Made by a program: the position numbers and the translations under genes. A model generated the notes under the pieces. It saw only the letters and a list, made by a program, of their open reading frames with translations. It made no database searches and was not told the DNA's origin. Positions 45,801-53,282 of a stretch of 53,282 nt of DNA are shown here, one piece after another. The first letter of the stretch is position 1. Each line of letters opens with the position of its first letter. This DNA is from JAFGFY01 sp964520425 (GTDB taxonomy: Bacteria > Desulfobacterota > DSM-4660 > Desulfatiglandales > HGW-15): contig CAZFMX010000012.1 in the NCBI GenBank assembly GCA_964520425.1, positions 1-53,282 of the forward strand, read 5' to 3'.

Positions 45801-47501
45801 TATGGAGAGGAGACCATCGGGGTGATTTCCGTGGCCAACAAGGAAGGGGGATATAACGAGGAGGACAAGGATTTACTGGAGCGCATTGCCCGCAGAGTCT
45901 CACCCATCCTCCATGCCAGATTACAAAGAGACATCCAGGAGCAGAGGCGCATGGTGGCGGAGATGGACCTGAAGGAATCGGAAGAGAAATATCGCCTCCT
46001 AATTACGAATGCCAGTGAGGCCATCTTCATTATCCAGGATGAGGTCGCAAAATTTCCGAATCCTAAAGCCTTGGAGATGATTGGCTATTCTGCGGGAGAA
46101 TTAGCTGAAATTCCTTTCGTTGACTTCATCCATCCTGGAGACAATGATACGGTTTTTGAAAGATACTTGAAGCTAATAGAAGGAGAGCGACGTCCTGAGG
46201 CATATCCCTTCAGGATCATAGACAAAAACGGTAAGGAGATGTGGGTTCAACTCACCACTGCTCCAATCATCTGGGAGAAGAGACCGGGAATTCTCTGTTT
46301 TCTCAGGGATGTCACAGCGGAGAAGAAGCTGGAAGCCCAGTTTATGCAAGCCCAGAAAATGGAAGCAGTGGGACGGCTCGCGGGCGGCGTAGCCCACGAC
46401 TTCAACAACATGCTCACGCTGATTATCGGTCATACAGAACTAGCGCTCATGCAGGTCGCCTCATCGGATCCACTCCATGCCCAGCTCCAAGAGGTCGACA
46501 AAGCCGCCGGGCGATCGGCCAACCTCACCCGGCAGCTGCTGGCTTTTGCGCGGAAGCAGACCATCACTCCGAAGGTTTTGAACTTGAACGACACTGTATC
46601 GGACATGCTTAACATGCTGCGGCGGCTCATCGGCGAGAACATTGATCTAGCCTGGATGCCAGGGGAGGAGTTGTGGCCCGTCAAAATAGATCCCAGCCAG
46701 ATCGATCAAATCCTGGCAAATCTGTGCATCAACGCCCGCGATGCAATCGCCGGGGTGGGCAAGGTCACTATCGAGACGGGAAACATCACTTTGGATGAGG
46801 CCTATTGCGCCGACCATGCGGGGTTTGTCCCCGGCGATTACGTGTTACTGGCTGTGAGCGACGACGGTTGCGGTATGAACGAAGAAACACAGGCACATCT
46901 ATTTGAGCCCTTTTTCACCACCAAGCCTATAGGCCAGGGCACCGGCCTGGGACTGGCCACTGTGTACGGCATTGTCAGACAGAACGACGGTTTCATCAAC
47001 GTCTATAGCGAGTTGAGACAAGGAACGACGTTCAAAATCTATTTTCCCCGGCACAAGGCCGAACCCGCCGAGACCCTGGTGGAGAGCCCGGTGAGAACAC
47101 TGTTAGGGGGGAGGGAAACGGTGCTGGTGGTCGAGGACGAAAAGGCGATTTTGGACCTCGGCAAGACGATCCTCGAGAAGTTGGGGTATACAGTGTTGAT
47201 CTCTAAGACACCGGGAGAGGCGATACGCCTGGTCGAAGAGTATATCGGCGACATTCACCTGCTGATCACCGATGTCGTGATGCCGGAGATGAATGGTCAG
47301 GACCTGGTGGAACGGCTCACTTCTATGAAGCCGGCCCTCAAATACCTATACATGTCCGGCTACACGGCCAATGTAATCGCCCATCGGGGAGTCCTGAAGG
47401 AGGGCGTTCATTTCATCCAGAAGCCGTTTTCCATGAAGGACATGGCAATCAGTGTACGCGAGGTGCTCGATCAGAAATCGACCGACAGCAATAGTAAATG
47501 A
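42891..47501 (+). CDS. Large PAS/GAF hybrid histidine kinase
   Basis: 1536 residues, no membrane segment, so cytoplasmic. Domain order by approximate residues: PAS 5-135, PAS 137-262, PAS 270-390, GAF 405-555, PAS 565-685, GAF 690-840, GAF 857-1020, PAS 1034-1150, HisKA 1155-1225 with phospho-acceptor His near 1169 (GGVAHDFNNML), HATPase 1265-1385 (NARDAI, DGCGM, GTGLGLATVYG) and a C-terminal receiver 1408-1525 with Asp near 1460 (LLITDVVMPEMNG). It would sense small ligands through eight sensor domains and pass phosphate to its own receiver. No output regulator is encoded nearby. RBS TAAGGTGACTT precedes the ATG. Its 3' half looks more GC-rich than neighbours, consistent with transfer or fusion. 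Confidence 0.93.
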   Translation: MNEEILFRNIYEHIKIPIFVINIEVAGNFLFSCINPAFEEATGLRKEDVVGKRAEEISDFPKEGAATLRANCQRCLEGEEAVRFDWSFRGCGQGAWWLTQLSPVQDEAGKIVQIIGSSVNITDLKRAEDALRESELRYREVFENTSDCIFILDVTPDGRFKFAEFNPAEEESVGYSTSEVSGKFVEEAFPSKLAKQVTANYRRCLEAGMLINYDEELLLPVGCRSFHTVLIPVRNTAGDVYRIVGVARDITKPKRVEDELTDAYKQLERLLMFNEALLSAIPTPVFYKDKEGRYLGCNQAFSDFTGASSDQIKGKTVIELWPSENAEIYHQKDLELMQNPEQQVYEFRVRDNNGIDRPVIFAKNVFCDESKQVAGIVGTFIDITETKRAEQERLAHLGFFESMDRINRAMQGTSDLEQMIRDVLDVVISIFDCDRSYLIYPCDPESPTWTSAIERTKPEYPGGLESALELPMDTYAAKNQRTLLDADGPVIFGPHDMSEELSERFKIKCFMAMAIYPITGSPWHFGIHQCSHARDWTAEEKRLFEAIGRRLADGLTSLLTFRNLRRAKELWERTFDAVPDLVAIIDAGFRIVRANKAMVDRLNLPLQACIGQTCYKAVHGTEKPPSFCPHSQSLADGLEHIVEVKEERLGGDFVVSTSPLFDSNGQLIGCVHVARDITEHKRVDNIMQARLRLLEFASSHSVDELLTATLDEMEVLTRSSIGFYHFLEADQKTLSLQSWSTNTLQSMCTAAGKGSHYDIAQAGVWVDCVHARRAVIHNDYASLPHRKGMPEGHAPIIRQLVVPILRGNLIRAIVGIGNKPADYDESDIEIVSQLGDLSWDIVERKQAEDTLRHSEEEKTILNQIANIFLTVPDEAIYGEVLTIVLQVMKSTFGLFGYIAENGNLIIPSLTREIWNECQVPGKSIEFPPDSWGKSLWGRAIREEKAFYSDGPFHTPEGHIHIDHFLTVPIVYGEETIGVISVANKEGGYNEEDKDLLERIARRVSPILHARLQRDIQEQRRMVAEMDLKESEEKYRLLITNASEAIFIIQDEVAKFPNPKALEMIGYSAGELAEIPFVDFIHPGDNDTVFERYLKLIEGERRPEAYPFRIIDKNGKEMWVQLTTAPIIWEKRPGILCFLRDVTAEKKLEAQFMQAQKMEAVGRLAGGVAHDFNNMLTLIIGHTELALMQVASSDPLHAQLQEVDKAAGRSANLTRQLLAFARKQTITPKVLNLNDTVSDMLNMLRRLIGENIDLAWMPGEELWPVKIDPSQIDQILANLCINARDAIAGVGKVTIETGNITLDEAYCADHAGFVPGDYVLLAVSDDGCGMNEETQAHLFEPFFTTKPIGQGTGLGLATVYGIVRQNDGFINVYSELRQGTTFKIYFPRHKAEPAETLVESPVRTLLGGRETVLVVEDEKAILDLGKTILEKLGYTVLISKTPGEAIRLVEEYIGDIHLLITDVVMPEMNGQDLVERLTSMKPALKYLYMSGYTANVIAHRGVLKEGVHFIQKPFSMKDMAISVREVLDQKSTDSNSK

Positions 47502-47570
47502 GGCTCCAGCCAACAAAGTCGCTTAACATCTAGCCTTCCAATTCAAAAAAAGAGTTGTTGCCTTTCAAGC

Positions 47571-47595
47571 ACCTTTATTATTGTAAAAGGTTTTC
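47571..47595 (+). terminator. Weak terminator-like hairpin after the kinase gene
   Basis: ACCTTT and AAAGGT pair around an AT-rich loop, followed by TTTCC. The stem is short. Confidence 0.3.
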
Positions 47596-47649
47596 CTTCC
47601 CTTATACCTGTCAAGTTCTGATTCATTTGATCTTTCTGAAGAATAAGTA

Positions 47650-48270
47650 TCATCGCTGGTGTCCTGGCTCATGCCGTTTGTCCGCGTCTTTCAGTACGTC
47701 CTTCATTGCCTTTGGGATATGCGCGATCACCTCCATCACCTGAGAAGCAGGAGTGGGGCCGGCCAAGTGTCCGGCCAGCCTGTTTATCCGGTCCGCCAGA
47801 ATCGCCGCTTCCAGAGTCTCCATACCCGACGCGATGAGAGCCGAGACAATGCCGGTCAGGCTGTCTCTGGTGTCACCCATGACCTCAATGGATTCATTCA
47901 CAGGATGATCGATGGCGGCATGGACTCCTTCCTTCGAGGCCACATGATCCTCTCTCCCCTTGACCAGGAGATAGCGGGCTGTATTCTTGTGCTCGTAGGC
48001 TCGGCTGATAAGATCAGGTATGCGGTTTTCATCGTGAAGGATGAAGCCACGGGTATAAAAGGGGTGAGGGGCCTTTTCGTCGGCTAGGAAGGCCAACTCC
48101 CCCGCGTCCGGCGTGAAAAGCTCGTAGGCATTGGATTGTCCGCTCATCTTGGCCGCGTACATGAACCCGGCATAGGCAATCAAAATGGGCCGGGGATTCA
48201 TTTCCTCCAAAGCAAAGAGGACCTTGTTATGCCAGTCCACATCCGGCTGGAGATAGTGGACCGTGACAAG
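47650..48270 (-). pseudogene. 5'-truncated NAD(P)HX dehydratase-like kinase-fold gene
   Basis: An in-frame stretch of about 205 codons, with no start of its own: the longest start-to-stop part begins at a GTG (48240), but recognisable sequence continues upstream (LVTVHYLQPDV) to about 48270 and then stops. The family motifs TPDAGELAFLAD, LLVKG and the near-C-terminal GDTRDSLTGIVSALIASG resemble the carbohydrate-kinase-like NAD(P)H-hydrate dehydratases, with GDTRDSLTG in place of a more usual GTGDxLTG. About 90-100 N-terminal residues appear absent. It is read as a decayed gene inside the integrated segment. Confidence 0.6.
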
Positions 48271-48529
48271 TGCAACAGTTGATGAAGCAAAGAAAATTCT
48301 CTATATCGGCACGGATAAAGGACAAATTTTGACAAGACCAATCACAGAAGATGAACTAGCTGATTATAGGAACCATCCAGATACTTTTTTTGGAGTTGTG
48401 CATAAACAGAGTATAAGAACTGATAGTGAGTATGATTTTTATGAGCATATGGTCGATATTCATACGTTAAGTCCCAAAAGCTCTATACTTAAACAAATTG
48501 AAAATTGGTATGATGTAGACAAATTATGA
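48263..48529 (+). CDS. Orphan protein, possibly a 5'-truncated gene
   Basis: 88 codons from a GTG. It is charged, with YIGTDKGQILTRPITEDELA then HPDTFFGVVHKQSIRT and a C-terminal ILKQIENWYDVDKL. I do not recognise it. Its start abuts, head to head, the broken 5' end of the kinase-fold gene, so it too may have lost its N-terminus at a rearrangement junction near 48265-48275. There is no clear ribosome binding site. Confidence 0.4.
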   Translation: MTSATVDEAKKILYIGTDKGQILTRPITEDELADYRNHPDTFFGVVHKQSIRTDSEYDFYEHMVDIHTLSPKSSILKQIENWYDVDKL

Positions 48530-48990
48530 CAGTTAAGCCATGAGGATTTGGGGTATTTTGACAGAATATAGACTACTAATATCTATAGAAATATCACGTT
48601 TTGTTACCTATCAATTATCCTATTCAGGAATCCGGGTCAATCCACTCAATTCAACAATACCAAACACAAGCATCAGCACCACCGAAAGATTTTGTGAGGA
48701 CTGGATCAGAGGCAAAATCTGTGATACTCACTATTGATCACAGAAGCAGTCAAGCCTTTAAATAGTATGCCAGAGAAATCAGGACTTTTGAATACTGAGA
48801 CATCTTACCAAGAGCACAAGTCCCATCCCTCTGATTTCATCGTATGTTTCTATTTCATATCATCCCAAAGACGGATGAAAGGTAGAGTGGACACCAATCC
48901 GGACACCAAATGCCATGCGTAAAATGTATCTGTATGAGTTTCTTGCGTGGCTAACTAGCTTAAATGCTTGATATTAGGGGAGTTGTGGCA
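48530..48990. other. Non-coding right arm of the integrated segment
   Basis: No gene supported. GGACACCAAATG at about 48900 also occurs at 41944 near the left end. AT-rich with no strong hairpin. Confidence 0.4.
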
Positions 48991-49038
48991 GGCCTGTCAC
49001 GCCGGAGGTCGCGAGTTCGAGTCTCGTCGTCCCCGCCA
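48991..49038 (+). repeat. att-like direct repeat, right copy: tRNA-Asp 3' fragment
   Basis: Identical over 48 bp to the 3' part of the intact tRNA-Asp (41848-41895), from the anticodon region to CCA. The 5' part of a tRNA is not present. Sequence right of it (from 49039) has no terminator, and the chromosomal carbonic anhydrase gene begins 180 bp further. Confidence 0.9.
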
Positions 49039-49219
49039 GCAATCACAGAGACTTGTTATTTTAGAATTAAGGTGGCAGGCCTGCTTTTGTAGAACAGTCA
49101 ATGAATCCTATATTGCATCATTCTTCGATTTGATGTAAAAACACCCAAGACTAATATCATTGATCATCAACCATTTGGCTTTCTTCGATGATCGTTAATA
49201 TACTTGGAAAGGAGAAGAA

Positions 49220-49753
49220 ATGGTTAGAAGTCTGGGTGATAAGATCCCCAAAATTGCTGACTCGGCTTTTATTAGCGAGGCAGCCTATGTGATCGGTGAT
49301 GTGGAGATTGGCGAAAACTCCAGTGTGTGGCCGGGTGCCGTGATCAGGGGGGATTTCGGCAAAATAAGAATAGGAAAGAATACGGCTGTAGAAGACAACT
49401 CTATTCTTCACGCGGGCACAGCAAGCGGCCCTGTCCATGATCTTACCATAGGGGACAATGTCCATATCGGACATGGCGCAGTAATAAACTGCAGGAGCAT
49501 CGGAAACCATGTCTTGGTCGGCATGAATGCGACACTTTTGCATGATACGGAGATCGGAGAGTATTGCATCATAGCAGCCGGGTGCTTGGTCAGGGATGGA
49601 ATAAAGATTCCGGACAGGTCATTCGTTGCAGGCGTTCCCGGTAAAGTTAAAGCAGAGGCAACCCCCGATCAACTGTGGTGGGTGGAGCAGGCTCCAAAAA
49701 GTTACCTCGAAATGGCCAAACACTATAAGCAGTTTGATCTGGAGTCGAGATAG
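49220..49753 (+). CDS. Gamma-class carbonic anhydrase-like protein
   Basis: 177 residues of left-handed beta-helix hexapeptide repeats (IGDVEIGENSSVWPGAVIRG, IRIGKNTAVEDNSILH, LTIGDNVHIGHGAV). Zinc histidines are in NSILHAG, VHIGHGA and ATLLHD, so the three-histidine site of the family is present. It hydrates CO2 reversibly or acts as a metal-binding trimer; in many anaerobes the activity is unproven. RBS AAAGGAGAAGAA supports the start. It is the first gene right of the integrated segment and reads away from it. Confidence 0.92.
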   Translation: MVRSLGDKIPKIADSAFISEAAYVIGDVEIGENSSVWPGAVIRGDFGKIRIGKNTAVEDNSILHAGTASGPVHDLTIGDNVHIGHGAVINCRSIGNHVLVGMNATLLHDTEIGEYCIIAAGCLVRDGIKIPDRSFVAGVPGKVKAEATPDQLWWVEQAPKSYLEMAKHYKQFDLESR

Positions 49754-49798
49754 ACGCTAGAATAGATTGAAGGATACATAAGTATTGACTCCAGAGTT

Positions 49799-50446
49799 TT
49801 ATATCAGCTCTTCAACTTCACTCATATGAAAGATGGTCAGGTCTGGATTCAGATCTGACGCTTGATCGTTTAAATAATAGGCCTGATTGGACTGAGAAGA
49901 AAACCAGACTGTGGATATCCCCGCATTTCTTCCTGACTCCACATCCACCCATGAGTCTCCGATAATGACCGTTTTTTCTTTTTGACCTCGGAGTTCGTGA
50001 ATGGCTTTTTCAATAGGCTCTGGGTCGGGTTTGAGTCTGGTGACATCATACCTGGTAATCACACATTCAAAGAAATCTGTTGCTTCCAGCATTTTCAAAA
50101 CCGGCAATACTCTTGGTTCTTCAGCTGAAGAGACAATGGCTGACTTTAAACCGTTCGCCCTTAACTTCTTCAGTAGATTGGGGACTCCGTCGTTGAAATT
50201 GATATCTGTGATATGGGTGTGAAGATACTGATTAACTTCTTCAGCAAATAGATCCATATCCATAACGCCCAAATCTCTGAACACGTCCCAAGACCGGAAC
50301 CCTCGCCTGATATACTCATACGGTGCGTCTATGTTGAACACGGAAAGTGCCACTTTCATCCCTTCAAACCAAATCGGAAGTGTGTCGACTAGACAGCCAT
50401 CCCAATCAAAGAGAAAATACTCAAATTTCTTATGATTTCTTGTCAC
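49799..50446 (-). CDS. HAD-family phosphatase (phosphoglycolate phosphatase-like)
   Basis: 215 residues starting GTG after AAGGAACGG. The nucleophile motif is FDWDGCLVDTLP near residue 13, motif II serine in IVSSAEEPRV near 115, and the motif III/IV lysine and acidic residues in RLKPDPEPIEKAI and VIIGDSWVDVESG. The cap domain is small and helical. It removes phosphate from a small metabolite; the substrate is not shown. It converges on the carbonic anhydrase gene with 45 bp between stops. Confidence 0.92.
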   Translation of the reverse strand: MTRNHKKFEYFLFDWDGCLVDTLPIWFEGMKVALSVFNIDAPYEYIRRGFRSWDVFRDLGVMDMDLFAEEVNQYLHTHITDINFNDGVPNLLKKLRANGLKSAIVSSAEEPRVLPVLKMLEATDFFECVITRYDVTRLKPDPEPIEKAIHELRGQKEKTVIIGDSWVDVESGRNAGISTVWFSSQSNQAYYLNDQASDLNPDLTIFHMSEVEELI

Positions 50447-50705
50447 TTGTTCCGTTCCTTATATTTCCGGTCAAATCACGTTCGTCAATAAAACCACGGG
50501 CATCTGATATTGAACAGAGATGAATAATTATGTCAAGAGCCGATGTGAAAGGAGGAGACAGATTCTTCCAGATAGGCGACGCGGTCAAAAGTGTTGGGGA
50601 CGCGGATAGTAGAATGATTTCCAAGACAGGCGAGAGAGTGGTTTTAAATATCGCAGCAGCGATAAAATTTAGTGATAAAATAATAATAATAAGTTTTTGA
50701 AAAGA

Positions 50706-50763
50706 GGCCGAATCGATACCTGACTTCGGTGGTTTTCTTTGTGAGTCACGTGTGGATTCGGCC
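50706..50763 (-). terminator. Probable terminator of the TonB gene
   Basis: GGCCGAATC at 50706-50714 and GATTCGGCC at 50755-50763 form a perfect 9-bp stem with a 40-nt loop. On the minus strand TCTTTTC follows. The long loop is unusual. The rest of 50447-50823 holds the HAD leader and nothing else seen. Confidence 0.4.
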
Positions 50764-50823
50764 CTTATGTTTCTTCAAGACCCAATAAATCTGAAAATCT
50801 CAAGAATTGACTTCATCAAGCTG

Positions 50824-51495
50824 TTAATTCAACTCGAAAAAGACATTAAATGCAACCCTCGTGGGTACGGGGTCACCCCCAATTTCACCTGGGCTGAAAC
50901 GCCACTTCTTGACCGCATCAACGGAGGGAGGACCGAATATATCCAGAGCATCCTCAGGGTCGCACTCAGCGGCCACGATTTTTTGAGGATTCCCATACTT
51001 GTCTACTATACATCTTATCTTCACTCTTGCTGTGATCCCCTGCGATTTGGCAGTAAAAGGATATGCTGGTGGAACCTTCCGGATAACACGGGGCTCCTTA
51101 TCCAGTTGGCTCGGGTCAAAGATGATTTCCTCCCAGTCAGGAGGAGCAATTTTTTCCGTAGCTTTTGTCCTCACTGGCGGGCCATCGCCTGATTGAGTTA
51201 TCACAACTTTGAAATCCGACAAATTATGTTGCCTGGTTTTTGGCTGAATCAATGGTTTAGGAGGCGGCTGGAGTTCCTGCTCTATTATTCTCTGATCCCT
51301 TAACGGCTCAGGGGGTTTAGGTTGTATTTTGGGAAGAATAATATAGGGGGGCACTCTTTCGATACCCGGTCCACTGTTCACCACACGCGTCAACCACGGC
51401 AATGCTGCGAAGAGAGAAGCGTTAATCAGTGCGGTGAAGAAAATCACGTACCCCAGATGTCGAGGATGCCAAGCGTTGTAGGTTATTGTGTTCAT
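50824..51495 (-). CDS. TonB-family energy transducer
   Basis: 223 residues from the ATG at 51495, which follows GGGGAGGTGATCG; an upstream ATG adds seven residues. An N-terminal signal anchor (LGYVIFFTALINASLFAALP) is followed by a proline-rich stretch (KPPEPLRDQ, PPPKPLIQP) and a C-terminal TonB domain (VPPAYPFTAKSQGITARVKIRCIVDKYG split as family blocks, ending KKWRFSPGEIGG). It would span the periplasm and pass energy to an outer-membrane receptor. ExbB/ExbD are not in view. Two BlaI-like operators lie 57-100 bp upstream, so it is probably repressible. Confidence 0.88.
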   Translation of the reverse strand: MNTITYNAWHPRHLGYVIFFTALINASLFAALPWLTRVVNSGPGIERVPPYIILPKIQPKPPEPLRDQRIIEQELQPPPKPLIQPKTRQHNLSDFKVVITQSGDGPPVRTKATEKIAPPDWEEIIFDPSQLDKEPRVIRKVPPAYPFTAKSQGITARVKIRCIVDKYGNPQKIVAAECDPEDALDIFGPPSVDAVKKWRFSPGEIGGDPVPTRVAFNVFFELN

Positions 51496-51551
51496 ACGAT
51501 CACCTCCCCTCATCATTTGTTTTTGATTTCAAACAGATACCTTTTACAATC

Positions 51552-51594
51552 GATTACGCTTGTAATCTACACTATATTGAATTACATTTGTAAT
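51552..51594 (-). promoter_or_regulatory. Two BlaI/MecI-like operator palindromes upstream of the TonB gene
   Basis: GATTACGCTTGTAATC (51552-51567) and ATTACATTTGTAAT (51581-51594) are inverted repeats with the TACA-N2-TGTA core of BlaI/MecI-type operators; the second core is exact, the first has one change. Their centres are 28 bp apart. A TTGACA on the minus strand at 51604-51599 lies next to the second, so binding would cover the promoter. Confidence 0.65.
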
Positions 51595-51712
51595 CCTTTG
51601 TCAACCAAAAAATGCTGCTCAATGAAAAAAGATATAACATATTGTTATAAAAAGGATAATTTGAGGTGTTTTCGGTAGATGGCGGTTTTGACAGTGTACT
51701 CGGAAGGGATTT

Positions 51713-53282
51713 TCAAATTTCGAATCTAATTGGAGCCACAACCTTGACAGGAACAGGTTCCCCTGCACTGGTGCCGGGTTTGAAACGGCATTTGGCAATC
51801 GCTTTCTCGGCAGCTTCTGCGAATGTCACAAGGACATTCTCAGGTTCAGCCTTCACCGCTTCGATATTCGTTGCGTGCCCGTCTGTGTCAACCAAGAAGC
51901 GCACAGATACTTTTCCTGTCAGCCCCAGCCTCTGGGCACGAAAGGGGTAATTCACTGGACCTTTTGATAATATCCTAGGCGGTTCGTCAAACTCGAACGA
52001 ATCAGACGATTCCTTGCCGGACGGTTCTTCTCCGGCCCCTAAACGATCTGGATCCTCTTTGACGGCAGAAGAGACTCCTGTTTCTTCTGTACTCTGTTCA
52101 ACTTCGTATGAGTGGAGTGGGACATGTTCACTTCCTGCCAAGTAATGGGAAAGACTGGTGGTTGTTCCACGTTCGTCTCTGTGATCCCGTGCCGGTGCGG
52201 CTAGATAGGCATTCATTAGCCCAATGGAAGCATCAAACTTCTCCGCACTCGTTAACGGGCGGGTCTCACTAAGGATGCTTTCGGCATCTTCAGGGTCATT
52301 CGCTCCTTTGTCCTCTGTTTTGGTCTTTTGCACCATGTCGGACTTCTGCTTCGAGATAAGGTCATCCTTCTTCATAGCGTCTAATTCATCACCTGCAATG
52401 GTCTCATCTTTGGGGAACACGTGTTGCTCCTTGCTCTCAAATGATTCCTCAGCAGAGACTCTCCGGGCGTTAGTCGTGACCACTATTTGGACCTGTTCCT
52501 CGGCCTCTTGCCTTTTTGCAGTGGGTTGAGCAGGGTTGGGCTTACCGTCCTTTACCATTTCTGTGCGTTCATTCTCGGCTATTCTTTTATCTTCGGCGAG
52601 TTCCTGTTGCTCCTCTCTCTTAGGCGTTACCGCGTTGGACCGTGTCAGCATATCATTCACGGCCATTTTGGTGGAAGAAGCCGCTGAAATCTCTGCTCCG
52701 CCCTCGTCCTTGGTTTCTTGAGTCACCCTTTCGCCTTTCGAAGCGCCGGAGTCATCCCTCATCATTGCCTCCGGGGATGCATCATCCGTCGCTGTCTGTT
52801 GAACGTAAATGATCTCCTGCTGTACATTCGCATTGGGCGTTTTCTCGGTGGATATTCCCTGTGCAGTAGTGAAGAAAGTGAACCCTATGACAAGAAACAA
52901 AGAAACAGCGGAAAAAGAAAGGGTTTTGGAGTGCTGTCTGTTCTGTACGATCGTGATAATTCTTCTTCTTATTCGTGATTTGCTTTCCAAAATTCCCGCT
53001 AAGGCAGGCAACTGACGGTTTTCGAGAAAACACTCCAGTAATCCGACAAGGGTACGGGCATAATGTGTGGACTGATCGCGTTCAAGCTGTGACAAGACGT
53101 AAGAATCACAGGCGATTTCCTGATCTATGCGCATCTGATAAAAGGCACACCAAACGAAGGGGTTGAACCAATGGATCGCCTGCAGAGCAGTAACCAGCCA
53201 GGATACGGCGATGTCGTGGCGTTTTAGATGTGCTAATTCGTGCAGGAACACATAACCCAGTTTGTCTCGGTTGAGTCTTTCA
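51713..53282 (-). CDS. BlaR1/MecR1-like M56 peptidase with TonB-type C-terminus (partial)
   Basis: The open frame runs off the right edge, so only the C-terminal 523 residues are seen. The first visible part carries the zinc motif HELAHLKRHD of M56 peptidases and WFNPFVWCAFYQMRIDQEIACD, as in BlaR1. After the last membrane segment (FSAVSLFLVIGFTFFTTAQG) comes about 320 residues of acidic, glutamate/lysine-rich linker and then a TonB-type domain (ISKGP-like GPVNYPFRAQRLGLTGKV, ending KCRFKPGTSAGEPV). BlaR1 proteins sense cell-wall stress and cut a BlaI repressor. Here the TonB-type domain replaces the penicillin sensor. It shares a locus with a TonB gene and operators. Confidence 0.88.
   Translation of the reverse strand, partial: ERLNRDKLGYVFLHELAHLKRHDIAVSWLVTALQAIHWFNPFVWCAFYQMRIDQEIACDSYVLSQLERDQSTHYARTLVGLLECFLENRQLPALAGILESKSRIRRRIITIVQNRQHSKTLSFSAVSLFLVIGFTFFTTAQGISTEKTPNANVQQEIIYVQQTATDDASPEAMMRDDSGASKGERVTQETKDEGGAEISAASSTKMAVNDMLTRSNAVTPKREEQQELAEDKRIAENERTEMVKDGKPNPAQPTAKRQEAEEQVQIVVTTNARRVSAEESFESKEQHVFPKDETIAGDELDAMKKDDLISKQKSDMVQKTKTEDKGANDPEDAESILSETRPLTSAEKFDASIGLMNAYLAAPARDHRDERGTTTSLSHYLAGSEHVPLHSYEVEQSTEETGVSSAVKEDPDRLGAGEEPSGKESSDSFEFDEPPRILSKGPVNYPFRAQRLGLTGKVSVRFLVDTDGHATNIEAVKAEPENVLVTFAEAAEKAIAKCRFKPGTSAGEPVPVKVVAPIRFEI

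Larger units (their letters stand above)
41848..49038. mobile_element. Integrated segment (genomic island remnant) at tRNA-Asp
   Basis: The segment is bounded by a 48-bp exact direct repeat of the tRNA-Asp 3' part, the standard outcome of tyrosine-recombinase integration at a tRNA gene. The left copy restores a complete tRNA; the right copy is only a 3' fragment. Contents are a large hybrid histidine kinase, a 5'-truncated kinase-fold gene, an orphan 88-codon frame and much non-coding DNA. No integrase, excisionase or phage gene is present, so it is a deleted or satellite element. A duplication of tRNA-Asp followed by loss is an alternative reading. Confidence 0.68.

Noticed and set aside
49068..49085. 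Recurrence of GGTGGCAGGCCTG near the right att fragment
   Set aside because: Too short to be a further att copy; could be chance.
1..53282. Search for CRISPR arrays, transposases and selenoprotein genes with in-frame UGA
   Set aside because: No regular spaced repeats, no transposase motif and no convincing UGA-containing gene were found by eye.

Overview
The window looks like a chromosomal segment of an anaerobic deltaproteobacterium in the broad sense (Desulfobacterota, near sulfate reducers). This is inferred from a tungsten-type aldehyde:ferredoxin oxidoreductase beside a MoaD-like protein, a selenocysteine tRNA, a beta-oxidation fusion enzyme with the dehydrogenase domain first, an exosortase/PEP-CTERM cassette, and many dispersed MITE-like repeats. 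Moderate GC and many GTG/TTG starts fit. No rRNA, CRISPR array, transposase or integrase was seen.

Layout. 0-9 kb, mostly minus strand: a MoaD-like gene, an unknown gene, an AOR-family oxidoreductase, a PQQ-type beta-propeller protein, an RRM protein, an alpha/alpha-toroid-like protein and three small membrane or secreted proteins. 9-13 kb: tRNA-Sec with its terminator, asd, a sirtuin and a glyoxalase II-like hydrolase. 13-21 kb, plus strand: M29 aminopeptidase, TIM-barrel isomerase, YprB-like exonuclease, DNA polymerase IV, an MBL hydrolase and the HCDH-ECH fusion, followed by a remnant that looks like the htpG 3' end. 21-26 kb, minus: a compact operon of VIT/VWA PEP-CTERM protein, exosortase, CreB-like regulator and CreC-like kinase. 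27-33 kb, minus: ATP-grasp protein, class A PBP, lipoprotein and PfkB kinase. 34-42 kb, plus: lytic transglycosylase, then the proteostasis run tig, clpP, clpX, lon, then tRNA-Val and tRNA-Asp.

42-49 kb is flanked by an exact 48-bp direct repeat of the tRNA-Asp 3' part, the footprint of site-specific integration. This island-like segment has no integrase. It carries a 1536-residue PAS/GAF hybrid histidine kinase, a 5'-truncated kinase-fold gene and an orphan ORF. 49-53 kb holds a gamma carbonic anhydrase, a HAD phosphatase, a TonB protein and, running off the right edge, a BlaR1-like M56 peptidase with a TonB-type C-terminus. Upstream of the TonB gene are two BlaI/MecI-style inverted repeats.

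The strongest candidates for a self-contained system are (i) the exosortase/VIT-VWA/two-component cassette, which parallels the known dedicated sortase systems but uses an exosortase, and (ii) the M56-TonB/TonB locus with its apparent operators. At least three families of short non-coding repeats lie between genes, one of them separating tig from clpP and another next to tRNA-Sec.
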